DNA from: a virus
Length of the DNA: 51,919 nt
Reading direction: 5' to 3' (one strand)
Virus record (IMG/VR): IMGVR_UViG_3300032235_000843
Span: 1 to 51,919 of that record
This document shows, in pieces, positions 16,492 to 22,622 of the stretch. Positions within the stretch are counted from its first letter, which is position 1, and each line of letters opens with the position of its first letter. Both the position numbers and the translations under genes were made by a program. The notes beneath the pieces are model-generated. The model saw only the letters and a program-made list of their open reading frames with translations. It made no database searches and was not told the DNA's origin.

Positions 16492-16918
16492 CTATGAAAA
16501 TCCTTGGATTTATAATGGAGTGCCTTTTACTTCCTCTAATATTCAAGATAATTTTGGTTTTGTTTATCTTATCCAGAATAATCTTAATGGTAAAAAATAT
16601 ATTGGAAGAAAATATCTTTGGCAGTTTCGTACTCCAAAGGGTAAAAAAAGAAAAGTAAAATCTGAATCTGATTGGAAAAACTATTATGGGTCTTGTCCGG
16701 AACTTAAAGAAGACATTGACAAATTGGGCAGAGAAAATTTTAGTCGAACTATCTTATCATTACATAAAACAAAGGGCAAAACAAACTTTGAGGAGACCCG
16801 ACAACTCTTCTTCAACAATGTCCTCACCGAGTCCCTTGACAGTGGAGGACCAGCGTTCTACAATAGCAACATCCTCAACAGGTACTTCCGAAAGGACTAT
16901 TATGAACGCAACGACTGA
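16475..16918 (+). CDS. Putative GIY-YIG-type nuclease
   Basis: A 147-aa protein with a GIY-YIG-like core: FGFVYLIQNNLNGKKYIGRKYLW (roughly residues 28-50), with the second Tyr-Ile-Gly and the following Arg/Lys. The segment GRENFSRTIL downstream is typical of phage Seg-like or group I homing nucleases. It has no extra DNA-binding module and is shorter than T4 Seg proteins. It could be a free-standing homing nuclease or a repair enzyme. Confidence 0.65.
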   Translation: MSTDIDYENPWIYNGVPFTSSNIQDNFGFVYLIQNNLNGKKYIGRKYLWQFRTPKGKKRKVKSESDWKNYYGSCPELKEDIDKLGRENFSRTILSLHKTKGKTNFEETRQLFFNNVLTESLDSGGPAFYNSNILNRYFRKDYYERND

Positions 16919-17075
16919 AGACATTGTTGCTCATGTTAGGTCATGGTCTCTTGACCGTGCTGCTGATATGAGTGTTGATAAAGAGGATGCTCGTGCTATT
17001 CTTGCTGAGTTTTATGAATGGATTGAACCGGAAAGTGATGAACTTGAGATTGTTTCTCTAGAACCGGAAGGTTGA
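16902..17075 (+). CDS. Small acidic protein (57 aa)
   Basis: I place the start at ATG 16902, overlapping the nuclease gene by 17 bases. The product is acidic and helical (MNATTEDIVAHVRSW... EFYEWIEPESDELE). No family is recognised. A terminator follows. Confidence 0.5.
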   Translation: MNATTEDIVAHVRSWSLDRAADMSVDKEDARAILAEFYEWIEPESDELEIVSLEPEG

Positions 17076-17105
17076 CAAATCCTAAATATTAACTTATTAT
17101 GTAAA

Positions 17106-17132
17106 AACTCCCTGTTATGAGCAGGGTTTTTT
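17106..17132 (+). terminator. Rho-independent terminator
   Basis: Stem CCCTG / CAGGG with a 7-base loop and T6. Confidence 0.75.
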
Positions 17133-17230
17133 GTTATGAGACTTTGATTTCGATTTAGAGCCGTGGAAAGTGCCCTTTGAGAAAAGGGTGTACCCCCTTT
17201 CTATACGGATGTAGAATTCAATTAATTTTA

Positions 17231-17593
17231 ATGCTTTTTAAAACACTTTCAATTATTGCTATTGCCACTGTAGGACTAGCACCCCTTCAAGCAAAGGCAG
17301 CGAGCGGATGTTCCCTCGCATCACATTATGGAATTGGTGATGGATATCACGGGCAGACAACTGCTAATGGCGAAAGATACAATGCTCATGGTAAATCAGT
17401 AGCACATAAAACACTTCCTTTTGGAACTAGATTGCGTGTAACCAATCAATCAAATGGTAAGTCGGTAATTGTGCGTGTAAATGATCGCGGTCCTTATATC
17501 GCGGGTAGAGACCTTGACTTGTCTTACGGTGCATTCTCTACTATTGCTTCACCCGGTCAAGGTGTTGCTAGGATTTGTTACTCGCGTGTATGA
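17231..17593 (+). CDS. RlpA-like secreted double-psi beta-barrel protein
   Basis: A 120-aa protein beginning at ATG 17231 with a signal peptide (MLFKTLSIIAIATVGLAPL, cut after AKA). The mature part is one RlpA-type domain: ASHYGIGDGYHGQTTANGE, then LPFGTRLRV and VRVNDRGPYIAGRDLDLS. RlpA proteins act on peptidoglycan, and some are lytic transglycosylases cleaving glycan strands. The conserved Asp and His region is present. An upstream in-frame TTG would add a non-signal-like leader, so I reject it. The protein would act in the periplasm, possibly in lysis. Confidence 0.8.
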   Translation: MLFKTLSIIAIATVGLAPLQAKAASGCSLASHYGIGDGYHGQTTANGERYNAHGKSVAHKTLPFGTRLRVTNQSNGKSVIVRVNDRGPYIAGRDLDLSYGAFSTIASPGQGVARICYSRV

Positions 17594-17618
17594 CGATCTG
17601 AAAAATTGAATAATAAAT

Positions 17619-17649
17619 AGAGGAGGGCAGTTGCTACTCCTCTTTTTTT
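17619..17649 (+). terminator. Terminator with an overlapping late promoter
   Basis: Stem AGAGGAG / CTCCTCT, loop of 11 bases, T7. The octamer AATAAATA (17612-17619) sits directly before the stem, so late transcripts would start inside the hairpin and read into the 17650 gene. Confidence 0.7.
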
Positions 17650-18081
17650 ATGTTTAATTTTAATTTCGGAAAGAAGAGACCTGACAAGAAGCAGATCGTC
17701 CTTATAAGCGTCGTATTGGGTGTCATGGTAGCATCTCTCTCCCAATGCACTGGAGCGCCCCAGGAGCGCCTCTGGGACCTCCTAGACGAGGCACAGAGGG
17801 TTCTGTTCCCAGGCACCATAATCAACGATGTGCTGCTGCAGGACCCTGCTGTGGTGGGTAGGAGAGTTCATAGAGATGTGGATAGAGCGATTGCAGAATA
17901 TGAACGCTTGACAAGAGACTCAAATCCACCTAGAGTACCTTTGCCGCGGTTGATAGAGAAGGCTCTAGATACTTCTAAGTGTTATACTGAAGAGTGTAAG
18001 AAACTTGGAGGGGAAATGAGACTTTGCTCACCTTGGGTAGATGGATGCTTAGACAGTTCTACAACTGGACTGAGTAAGTAG
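17650..18081 (+). CDS. Membrane-anchored protein with C-terminal cysteine pairs
   Basis: A 143-aa protein: a basic N-terminus (FGKKRPDKK), one hydrophobic segment (IVLISVVLGVMVASLSQC, about 16-33), then a soluble part with four Cys near the end (KCYTEECKK ... LCSPWVDGC). The Cys after the hydrophobic segment is not in a good lipobox because Gln is at -1. The local base composition around 17740-17840 is clearly more GC-rich than in neighbouring genes. It follows the RlpA-like gene and could be envelope-associated; the function is unknown. Confidence 0.6.
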   Translation: MFNFNFGKKRPDKKQIVLISVVLGVMVASLSQCTGAPQERLWDLLDEAQRVLFPGTIINDVLLQDPAVVGRRVHRDVDRAIAEYERLTRDSNPPRVPLPRLIEKALDTSKCYTEECKKLGGEMRLCSPWVDGCLDSSTTGLSK

Positions 18082-18129
18082 ACAAAGATTTTGAATCAGT
18101 GTATTATTAAAAGGTGGTTGAGAGATCAC

Positions 18130-18158
18130 TTGACAATCAAATCTAAGTCTGGTATGAT
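18130..18158 (+). promoter_or_regulatory. Promoter P1 of the tRNA region with an inverted repeat
   Basis: TTGACA (18130-18135), 17 bases, TATGAT (18153-18158). ACAATCA (18133-18139) and TGATTGT (18155-18161) form an inverted repeat spanning the core promoter; the same arrangement recurs at 19078-19109. Confidence 0.75.
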
Positions 18159-18244
18159 TGTTTCATGAGCAACAGGGGTCCAAACCTTGTGTAAGTCTCT
18201 CCCCTCCTATGCCTCTCAACGATGCACAAACCTGGAGGTCTCTT

Positions 18245-18317
18245 GGGCAAGTAGCATAATGGATAATGCAGCATCCTTCTAAGATGTCGATTGGGGGTTC
18301 GAGTCCCTCCTTGCCTG
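18245..18317 (+). tRNA. tRNA-Arg (anticodon TCT)
   Basis: Acceptor GGGCAAG / CTTGCCT (first pair G-U), D-arm TAGCATAATGGATAATGCA, anticodon loop CTTCTAA, T-loop TTCGAGT and discriminator G. Confidence 0.9.
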
Positions 18318-18373
18318 TTGGAGTTTATCTCCATATATAAAAGTGATAGAGGGTAAGCCTCTGTTATATCCTT

Positions 18374-18472
18374 ATGAGGTATATTACGCTTACTCCATCA
18401 AAACGTAGGAAGTGCAATCCCTCTCGCTGGTTGCGACTAGATGAAGGAAAAGGTGATTCTGTCTGCACATAG
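18374..18472 (+). CDS. Possible very small basic ORF (32 aa)
   Basis: ATG 18374 to TAG 18470-18472 encodes a basic peptide (TPSKRRKCNPSRWLRL). No clear ribosome-binding site is seen. It is the only candidate in the otherwise empty stretch 18318-18491, which also holds a small hairpin AGAGG / CCTCT. Confidence 0.2.
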   Translation: MRYITLTPSKRRKCNPSRWLRLDEGKGDSVCT

Positions 18473-18491
18473 AGATCCCTCCTACCACCAA

Positions 18492-18514
18492 GTCGTTGTG
18501 GCGGAATTGGTAGA
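18492..18514 (+). pseudogene. Truncated 5' part of a tRNA-Leu
   Basis: GTGGCGGAATTGGTAGA (18498-18514) reads like the D-arm region of a bacterial tRNA-Leu, but the sequence then diverges into AT-rich DNA leading to the HNH gene. The complete tRNA-Leu at 18994 shares the pattern TGGnGGAA..GGTAGA. The fragment looks like what remains of a tRNA broken by insertion of the nuclease cassette. Confidence 0.5.
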
Positions 18515-18549
18515 TTTAATGTATAAATAATACAGCACGTCTACCAATT
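18505..18549 (+). promoter_or_regulatory. Start-blocking hairpin with late promoter in its loop
   Basis: AATTGGTAGA (18505-18514) and TCTACCAATT (18540-18549) are perfectly complementary. The 3' arm touches the ATG of the HNH gene. The late octamer TATAAATA (18522-18529) lies in the loop, so transcripts starting about 18535 lack the 5' arm and leave the start free. This matches the known control of T4 I-TevI. Confidence 0.7.
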
Positions 18550-18993
18550 ATGAGAAAAGATCTTGACGATAAGAAAGATTATATAGTAAACTCTCTTATG
18601 TCTGGTGTATCTCCAACTCAACTCTGTCTTGAATTGAATTGTAAAATAGATACACTTAGATCTAGATGGAGAAAGTGGATTCCTGACTATAAACCAGATA
18701 ATACCAAACATCTTGGTAGTTTTGGGGGTCAAAATAAATGGAACTCTCTTTCTGATTACTACAACTCTTCTAAAGAATCTTGTAAAAGAGATATCTTATA
18801 CCGATTGTTAGTAGAAGAACGAGGTAATATTTGTTCTGAATGTGGTATTTCTTCTACTTGGAATGGTAAACCTCTAAGGTTACAAGTCGATCACATTAAT
18901 GGCGAAAGATACGATAATCGTCCAGAAAATTTAAGATTGTTGTGTCCTAATTGTCATACACAAACAGACACATTCTCAAATAAAAAACGATAA
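18550..18993 (+). CDS. HNH endonuclease (probable homing nuclease)
   Basis: A 147-aa protein: an N-terminal helix-turn-helix-like region (SGVSPTQLCLELNCKIDTLRSRWRKW) for DNA recognition, then a C-terminal HNH domain with zinc-knuckle Cys (CSECG ... CPNCH) and the catalytic LQVDHINGERYDNRPENL. Free-standing nucleases of this kind cut a related locus and spread themselves by repair. The gene sits between a broken tRNA-Leu piece and an intact tRNA-Leu that starts directly after its stop codon. Confidence 0.88.
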   Translation: MRKDLDDKKDYIVNSLMSGVSPTQLCLELNCKIDTLRSRWRKWIPDYKPDNTKHLGSFGGQNKWNSLSDYYNSSKESCKRDILYRLLVEERGNICSECGISSTWNGKPLRLQVDHINGERYDNRPENLRLLCPNCHTQTDTFSNKKR

Positions 18994-19076
18994 GCTCTAG
19001 TGGTGGAACGGTAGACACAGCGGACTTAGAATCCGCCGCCTTAAAAAGCGTGGAAGTTCAAATCTTCTCTGGAGCA
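18994..19076 (+). tRNA. tRNA-Leu (anticodon TAG)
   Basis: Class II tRNA with acceptor GCTCTAG / CTGGAGC (one T-G pair), anticodon stem-loop GCGGA CTTAGAA TCCGC, a long variable arm and discriminator A. It begins at the base after the HNH stop codon. Confidence 0.9.
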
Positions 19077-19077
19077 C

Positions 19078-19106
19078 TTGACAATCAAACTTAAATAGTT
19101 TATGAT
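19078..19106 (+). promoter_or_regulatory. Promoter P2 of the tRNA region with an inverted repeat
   Basis: TTGACA (19078-19083), 17 bases, TATGAT (19101-19106). It shares CTTGACAATCAAA with P1. The inverted repeat GACAATCA / TGATTGTC (19080-19087 and 19103-19110) covers both hexamers. Confidence 0.75.
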
Positions 19107-19116
19107 TGTCTTATAA

Positions 19117-19187
19117 GCGGGTATGGTGTAGCGGTAACACGCCATCCTTCCAAGTTGGAATCACCGGTTCGAACCCGGTTACCCGCT
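19117..19187 (+). tRNA. tRNA-Gly (anticodon TCC)
   Basis: Acceptor GCGGGTA / TACCCGC, anticodon loop CTTCCAA, T-arm CCGG TTCGAAC CCGG. There is one T-T mismatch in the anticodon stem. Confidence 0.9.
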
Positions 19188-19189
19188 CT

Positions 19190-19206
19190 GAACCTTCGGG
19201 TTCTTT
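19190..19206 (+). terminator. Short UUCG hairpin after tRNA-Gly
   Basis: GAACC TTCG GGTTC with only TTT following. It could be a weak terminator or a processing/stability hairpin. Confidence 0.4.
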
Positions 19207-19232
19207 AAACACACAGACACACAAATAGAATT

Positions 19233-19442
19233 ATGACTATGACACCTTACGAACTTCGTTTCGAAATCTTTAAGCAAGCATATAATATGCTAAATGACCA
19301 GTTCAGTATTGAAATGGATACTGCTCGTTATTGGAATGCAAATTCTGCAAATACTGTGAAGATGGATTATCCAGAGTTTCCAACTCTACAAGATGTTCTT
19401 AAGCAAGCAGAAACGATTAATGATTTTGTAAGTTCTAAGTAA
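19233..19442 (+). CDS. Small helical protein (69 aa), function unknown
   Basis: It starts at ATG 19233 (MTMTPYELRFEIFKQAYNML) and is predominantly helical with a polar middle. I recall similar small proteins as conserved hypotheticals in T4-like phages, without known function. It lies between tRNA genes. Confidence 0.6.
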   Translation: MTMTPYELRFEIFKQAYNMLNDQFSIEMDTARYWNANSANTVKMDYPEFPTLQDVLKQAETINDFVSSK

Positions 19443-19450
19443 TAGAACAT

Positions 19451-19522
19451 TCCCCTGTGGCGCAGCGGTAGCGCGAGAAACTGTTAATTTCCAGGTCACA
19501 AGTTCGAATCTTGTCGGGGGAG
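19451..19522 (+). tRNA. tRNA-Asn (anticodon GTT)
   Basis: Acceptor TCCCCTG / CGGGGGA, D-arm GGCGCAGCGGTAGCGC, anticodon loop CTGTTAA, T-loop TTCGAAT, discriminator G. Confidence 0.92.
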
Positions 19523-19525
19523 CCT

Positions 19526-19597
19526 GGGCGATTGGCGCAGCGGTAGCGCAGCTGCTTTACACGCAGACGGTCATTGGTTCGAATCCGATATTGCCCA
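19526..19597 (+). tRNA. tRNA-Val (anticodon TAC)
   Basis: Acceptor GGGCGAT / ATTGCCC (one G-U pair), anticodon loop TTTACAC, T-loop TTCGAAT. Three bases separate it from tRNA-Asn. Confidence 0.92.
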
Positions 19598-19600
19598 CTT

Positions 19601-19608
19601 GATAAATA
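19601..19608 (+). promoter_or_regulatory. Late promoter GATAAATA
   Basis: Late-type octamer directly after tRNA-Val, 17 bases before ATG 19626. It rules out the in-frame TTG at 19599 as the start of the next gene. Confidence 0.6.
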
Positions 19609-19625
19609 CTTACAAAAAGAGTATA

Positions 19626-20060
19626 ATGGAAAAACTGTTTAAACTCTTAAGTGATGCTCAGTCATCACTTTTTGTTTTGTTTCATAAAACTTGGGCGTTT
19701 CATTGGAATGTTGTGGGGAGTGATTTTACTCAACTTCATCAACTCTTTGGTGGACAATATGAGACTATGTTTGAAGAAATTGACAGACTCTCAGAACACA
19801 TGCGTTATTTGAACGTAAAACCTCTCAGTTCTCTCTCCAGAATGCTTGAGGTAACTCAGATTAAAGAAGCAGCAAGTTCAACTGGAGCAAAAGAAATGCT
19901 TCAAGAACTTCTAGATAATAATACCAAGTTTTGTGAATTGATGATAGAGATTTCAGAGGAGTCTGAAAATCAAAAGTCATATGCTACAGCAAATTTAGTT
20001 CAAGATTTAATGGAATCCCACGGTAAATTTGTTTGGCAATTGAGAGCACACTTACAATGA
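19626..20060 (+). CDS. Dps-like ferritin-fold protein
   Basis: A 144-aa four-helix protein of the Dps/DNA-protection family, which oxidises and stores iron using H2O2 and protects DNA. The signature TWAFHWNVVGSDFTQLH (about 22-38) followed by YETMFEEIDRLSEH is clear. Compared with E. coli Dps from memory, H26, H38, D53 and E57 occupy ferroxidase positions, but the position of D67 is Gly (G42), so the intersubunit iron site may be weakened. No Lys-rich N-terminal tail for DNA binding is present. It may limit oxidative damage during infection of a photosynthetic host. Confidence 0.8.
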   Translation: MEKLFKLLSDAQSSLFVLFHKTWAFHWNVVGSDFTQLHQLFGGQYETMFEEIDRLSEHMRYLNVKPLSSLSRMLEVTQIKEAASSTGAKEMLQELLDNNTKFCELMIEISEESENQKSYATANLVQDLMESHGKFVWQLRAHLQ

Positions 20061-20075
20061 ATAGGATGAAGAATA

Positions 20076-20327
20076 ATGATTTCAATAAGATGCAAAGATT
20101 GCAATAAAGAAATAACAGGACACCCATCAAAAACAGTTACTTGTGGATGTCCAAATATGGCAACAATTCGTGGAGATAAGATTTCAGCACTTGACTTATC
20201 TCGTATTGTTATGCTAAACTCTTTAAAAGAAAATTCAAAAACAAACGTGTTAACCTCTCAAGATATTGCTTGGCAGGAAGCACGTAGACAACGTAAAGTT
20301 CGTCGTTTGGATTTTGAGATTCGCTAA
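20076..20327 (+). CDS. Small zinc-ribbon-like protein (83 aa)
   Basis: The N-terminus carries CKDC (C6, C9) and CGC (C23, C25), spaced as in a small zinc ribbon, followed by a helical basic C-terminus (WQEARRQRKVRRLDFEIR). It could bind nucleic acid. Similar proteins occur in T4-like phages as hypotheticals. Confidence 0.6.
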   Translation: MISIRCKDCNKEITGHPSKTVTCGCPNMATIRGDKISALDLSRIVMLNSLKENSKTNVLTSQDIAWQEARRQRKVRRLDFEIR

Positions 20328-20337
20328 ATCTCCTACT

Positions 20338-20423
20338 GGAAGCGTGGCCGAGTGGTTTATGGCAGTTGTCTTGAAAACAACCAACGTTAATAGCGTTCGT
20401 GGGTTCAAATCCTACCGCTTCCG
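20338..20423 (+). tRNA. tRNA-Ser (anticodon TGA)
   Basis: Class II tRNA with acceptor GGAAGCG / CGCTTCC, D-arm TGGCCGAGTGGTTTATGGCA, anticodon stem-loop GTTGT CTTGAAA ACAAC, long variable arm AACGTT..AGCGTT and discriminator G. Confidence 0.92.
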
Positions 20424-20485
20424 TTTTAAGTTAAGTTACAAATTTAACAATTTCTTCAATAGTGTTACGATATGAACACAAAAAG

Positions 20486-20513
20486 TTGACTGTGAAATAC
20501 CTGTGATTATTAT
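20486..20513 (+). promoter_or_regulatory. Early promoter upstream of the gnd operon
   Basis: TTGACT (20486-20491), 16 bases, TATTAT (20508-20513). It would serve a coupled run of small genes ending in gnd. Confidence 0.6.
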
Positions 20514-20538
20514 ATAGTAGTATCACGGGGACGAACCG

Positions 20539-20688
20539 ATGGATCAACACACCTACGATAATTGGGTGAAGATCAAAGCAACTTTTGAATCTTCTGGGAA
20601 CACAGATAATATGTTCTACAAAAGAGCAGTTGAAATCGTAAAAACCCGAAAAGATCCTCTTGCAAAATTTCTTGGCGATGAAAAATGA
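20539..20688 (+). CDS. Small protein (49 aa), function unknown
   Basis: ATG 20539 to TGA 20686-20688. The product is mixed-charge and helical (MDQHTYDNWVKIKATFESSG). Its stop overlaps the next start in an ATGA arrangement, which supports expression. Confidence 0.55.
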   Translation: MDQHTYDNWVKIKATFESSGNTDNMFYKRAVEIVKTRKDPLAKFLGDEK

Positions 20689-20888
20689 TGCACGAACAAG
20701 AAGAATTCATTACACGTTCTGAAGTTCAGGAGATGATTGATGCAGCAATACGACGACACAACCGTAATGCTTCTATCATTAGTATGTGCGTCGGTTGGGT
20801 GGTTCTTGCTTTATTTGCTGAGGGACTTTTAAGATTAGTTGGGGTTATTCCACCTTTACTCCCATTTCTCAAGATTACTTTGAACTAA
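20685..20888 (+). CDS. Small membrane protein (67 aa)
   Basis: An acidic then basic N-terminus (EEFITRSEVQEMIDAAIRRHNR) is followed by one or two hydrophobic segments (IISMCVGWVVLALFAEGLL, then VGVIPPLLPFL). It is coupled to both neighbours (ATGA and TAATG). The function is unknown. Confidence 0.55.
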   Translation: MMHEQEEFITRSEVQEMIDAAIRRHNRNASIISMCVGWVVLALFAEGLLRLVGVIPPLLPFLKITLN

Positions 20889-21001
20889 TGGCATCAATTA
20901 CAGAAGAAGATTTACAAAAATTAAACCAAAGAGTTCATCAACAAAAAATGGATGAACTCTTTGAAGAACCATCTACTTACGAGGATGAAGAAGATGATTA
21001 A
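20888..21001 (+). CDS. Small acidic protein (37 aa)
   Basis: ATG 20888 overlaps the previous stop (TAATG). The C-terminus is strongly acidic (EEPSTYEDEEDD). Part of the coupled gnd operon; function unknown. Confidence 0.45.
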   Translation: MASITEEDLQKLNQRVHQQKMDELFEEPSTYEDEEDD

Positions 21002-21089
21002 AACGATAGTATCGGCAATTCTTCTTTTTTCCTCCATTGGGTTTTTTATATATTGGGGACTTACACACGCATATCCAGAGGTTTTATGA
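20994..21089 (+). CDS. Tiny single-pass membrane protein (31 aa)
   Basis: ATG 20994 to TGA 21087-21089 encodes IKTIVSAILLFSSIGFFIYW, a clear membrane helix. It overlaps the preceding stop and the gnd start (ATGA), so it is probably translated. Confidence 0.5.
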   Translation: MIKTIVSAILLFSSIGFFIYWGLTHAYPEVL

Positions 21090-22120
21090 AAGTAGGATTA
21101 ATCGGTTTGGGAAGAATGGGCGAAGGTATGTCTCGCCGTATGATGAAAGCAGGTATAGAAGTTTGGGGGTATAGAAGGAATTATGAAAAAGCAAACGAAG
21201 CATTTGAAAAAGGATTTGTTAATGGTATTACAACTGACATTGGAAATCTTGTTAAAGTAGTTAAACATAAAATTAATGGAGGAACACAACCAGGAATCTT
21301 TCAGATGGTTGTACCTGCAGAAACTGTAGAGGAGACCATCAATGAGTTACTACGATATTGTAGTGAAGGTGATATTATTATTGATCATGGCAATAGCAAT
21401 TTTAAAGACAGTAGAAAAAGAGCAGAACGTCTTGCAAAATTGGGTATCCAATATATTGATTGTGGTACTAGCGGTGGTGTTTATGGTTTGGATCGTGGAT
21501 ACTGTCTTATGGTTGGGGGTGGAAATACTGCAGTCGCCACTTGTGCAAAGATTTTTGATGCCCTCGCTCCAGGAATAATCGCTGCCCCAAGGACTCAATT
21601 TGACTCGGATGTAACTTCTGCTGAGTTTGGGTGGTTACATTGTGGTGGTCCAGGTGCAGGACACTTTGTAAAGATGGTTCACAATGGTATTGAATATGGA
21701 ATCATGCAGGCATACGCAGAAGGATTTAACATCATCAAGAACGCTAATGCAGGTGCCCAGTATGTCAGAGAAGGAGATGCAGAGGTTGCCCCTATGGCAG
21801 ATCCAGAATCATATTGCTATGATATTGACGTTGCTGAGGTTGCTGAGTTATGGCGTCGTGGTAGCGTGGTTGGTAGTTGGTTACTCGATCTTACTGCTGA
21901 TGTGTTACGCAGGGATGGTAGCCTTAAACAGTTCTCTGGAGGCGTATCCGACAGCGGTGAGGGTCGTTGGACTGTTTCTGCCGCTGTGGACCTGGGGGTT
22001 CCCGCTCCTGTTATTACTGCAGCACTATTTGAAAGATTTAACTCACGCAATCTTGGATCATTCGGAGCAAAAATCTTGAATGGTATGCGTTATATGTTTG
22101 GAGGGCATCATGTTAGGTAA
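21086..22120 (+). CDS. gnd: 6-phosphogluconate dehydrogenase (decarboxylating)
   Basis: Oxidises 6-phosphogluconate to ribulose 5-phosphate with NADPH formation and CO2 release. The N-terminal Rossmann motif VGLIGLGRMGEGMSRR is followed by the substrate region (IDHGNSNFKDS, DCGTSGGVYG) and the signature HCGGPGAGHFVKMVHNGIEYG. At 344 aa it is the short-form enzyme. I start it at ATG 21086, where the Rossmann strand begins and ATGA coupling exists. In cyanophages this enzyme is thought to push host carbon through the pentose phosphate pathway for nucleotide synthesis. Confidence 0.95.
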   Translation: MKVGLIGLGRMGEGMSRRMMKAGIEVWGYRRNYEKANEAFEKGFVNGITTDIGNLVKVVKHKINGGTQPGIFQMVVPAETVEETINELLRYCSEGDIIIDHGNSNFKDSRKRAERLAKLGIQYIDCGTSGGVYGLDRGYCLMVGGGNTAVATCAKIFDALAPGIIAAPRTQFDSDVTSAEFGWLHCGGPGAGHFVKMVHNGIEYGIMQAYAEGFNIIKNANAGAQYVREGDAEVAPMADPESYCYDIDVAEVAELWRRGSVVGSWLLDLTADVLRRDGSLKQFSGGVSDSGEGRWTVSAAVDLGVPAPVITAALFERFNSRNLGSFGAKILNGMRYMFGGHHVR

Positions 22121-22229
22121 AGCACTTATTTTTGTTGCTATTCCTTTTGTACTGACTACACTGTATTTCGGAACACGAGGAGGGTACTATGATTCCGAAG
22201 ACTATAAGGGAAATGGAACCGCGCATTAA
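22110..22229 (+). CDS. Tiny membrane protein (39 aa)
   Basis: ATG 22110 inside the last codons of gnd, to TAA 22227-22229. One hydrophobic helix (ALIFVAIPFVLTTLYFG) and a polar tail. It overlaps both neighbours. The function is unknown. Confidence 0.4.
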   Translation: MLGKALIFVAIPFVLTTLYFGTRGGYYDSEDYKGNGTAH

Positions 22230-22416
22230 GCAAAGATATAATTTTGCAATGTCTGCATTTTCTAGAATGCTTGGAGTAAGGTCTGCTGCTAATGATATAC
22301 ATATTAAACAGTTTTGTATTGAATGGTCCACTTGGGATGTTACTGCTCCTTTACAAGGACTTGACGAAGTGGACCAATACATGTATTATGAATACAAGAA
22401 CTGGAGGGGAAGATGA
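22189..22416 (+). CDS. Hypothetical protein (75 aa)
   Basis: It starts at ATG 22189 after a strong GAGGAGGG ribosome-binding site. Helical, basic N-terminus and aromatic C-terminus (DQYMYYEYKNWRGR). No domain recognised. It overlaps the next start (ATGA). Confidence 0.55.
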   Translation: MIPKTIREMEPRIKQRYNFAMSAFSRMLGVRSAANDIHIKQFCIEWSTWDVTAPLQGLDEVDQYMYYEYKNWRGR

Positions 22417-22529
22417 TTTTTCATCTTGTTGAGACACTAGCAGCAAGTCCTTTCTTTCTTTTTCTTTGTGGATGTGGGTTGACAATCGTACCATTTGCTG
22501 GTATTATGTTTATACACAAAGACAAATAG
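22413..22529 (+). CDS. Tiny membrane protein (38 aa)
   Basis: ATG 22413 to TAG 22527-22529, with a hydrophobic centre containing Cys (SPFFLFLCGCGLTIVPFAGI). The tRNA-Pro gene starts at the very next base, and that tRNA's promoter lies inside this ORF. Confidence 0.45.
   Translation: MIFHLVETLAASPFFLFLCGCGLTIVPFAGIMFIHKDK
22479..22507 (+). promoter_or_regulatory. Promoter for tRNA-Pro
   Basis: TTGACA (22479-22484), 17 bases, TATTAT (22502-22507), located within the preceding small ORF. Confidence 0.65.
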
Positions 22530-22605
22530 CGGAGTATCGCCTAACTTGGTCATGGCACCTGCTTTGGGAGCAGGAATAATTTCGGTTCAAATCCGAATAC
22601 TCCGA
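22530..22605 (+). tRNA. tRNA-Pro (anticodon TGG)
   Basis: Acceptor CGGAGTA / TACTCCG, anticodon stem-loop CCTGC TTTGGGA GCAGG, T-arm TTCGG TTCAAAT CCGAA, discriminator A. Confidence 0.92.
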
Positions 22606-22622
22606 TCATAAAATTTCACTTT

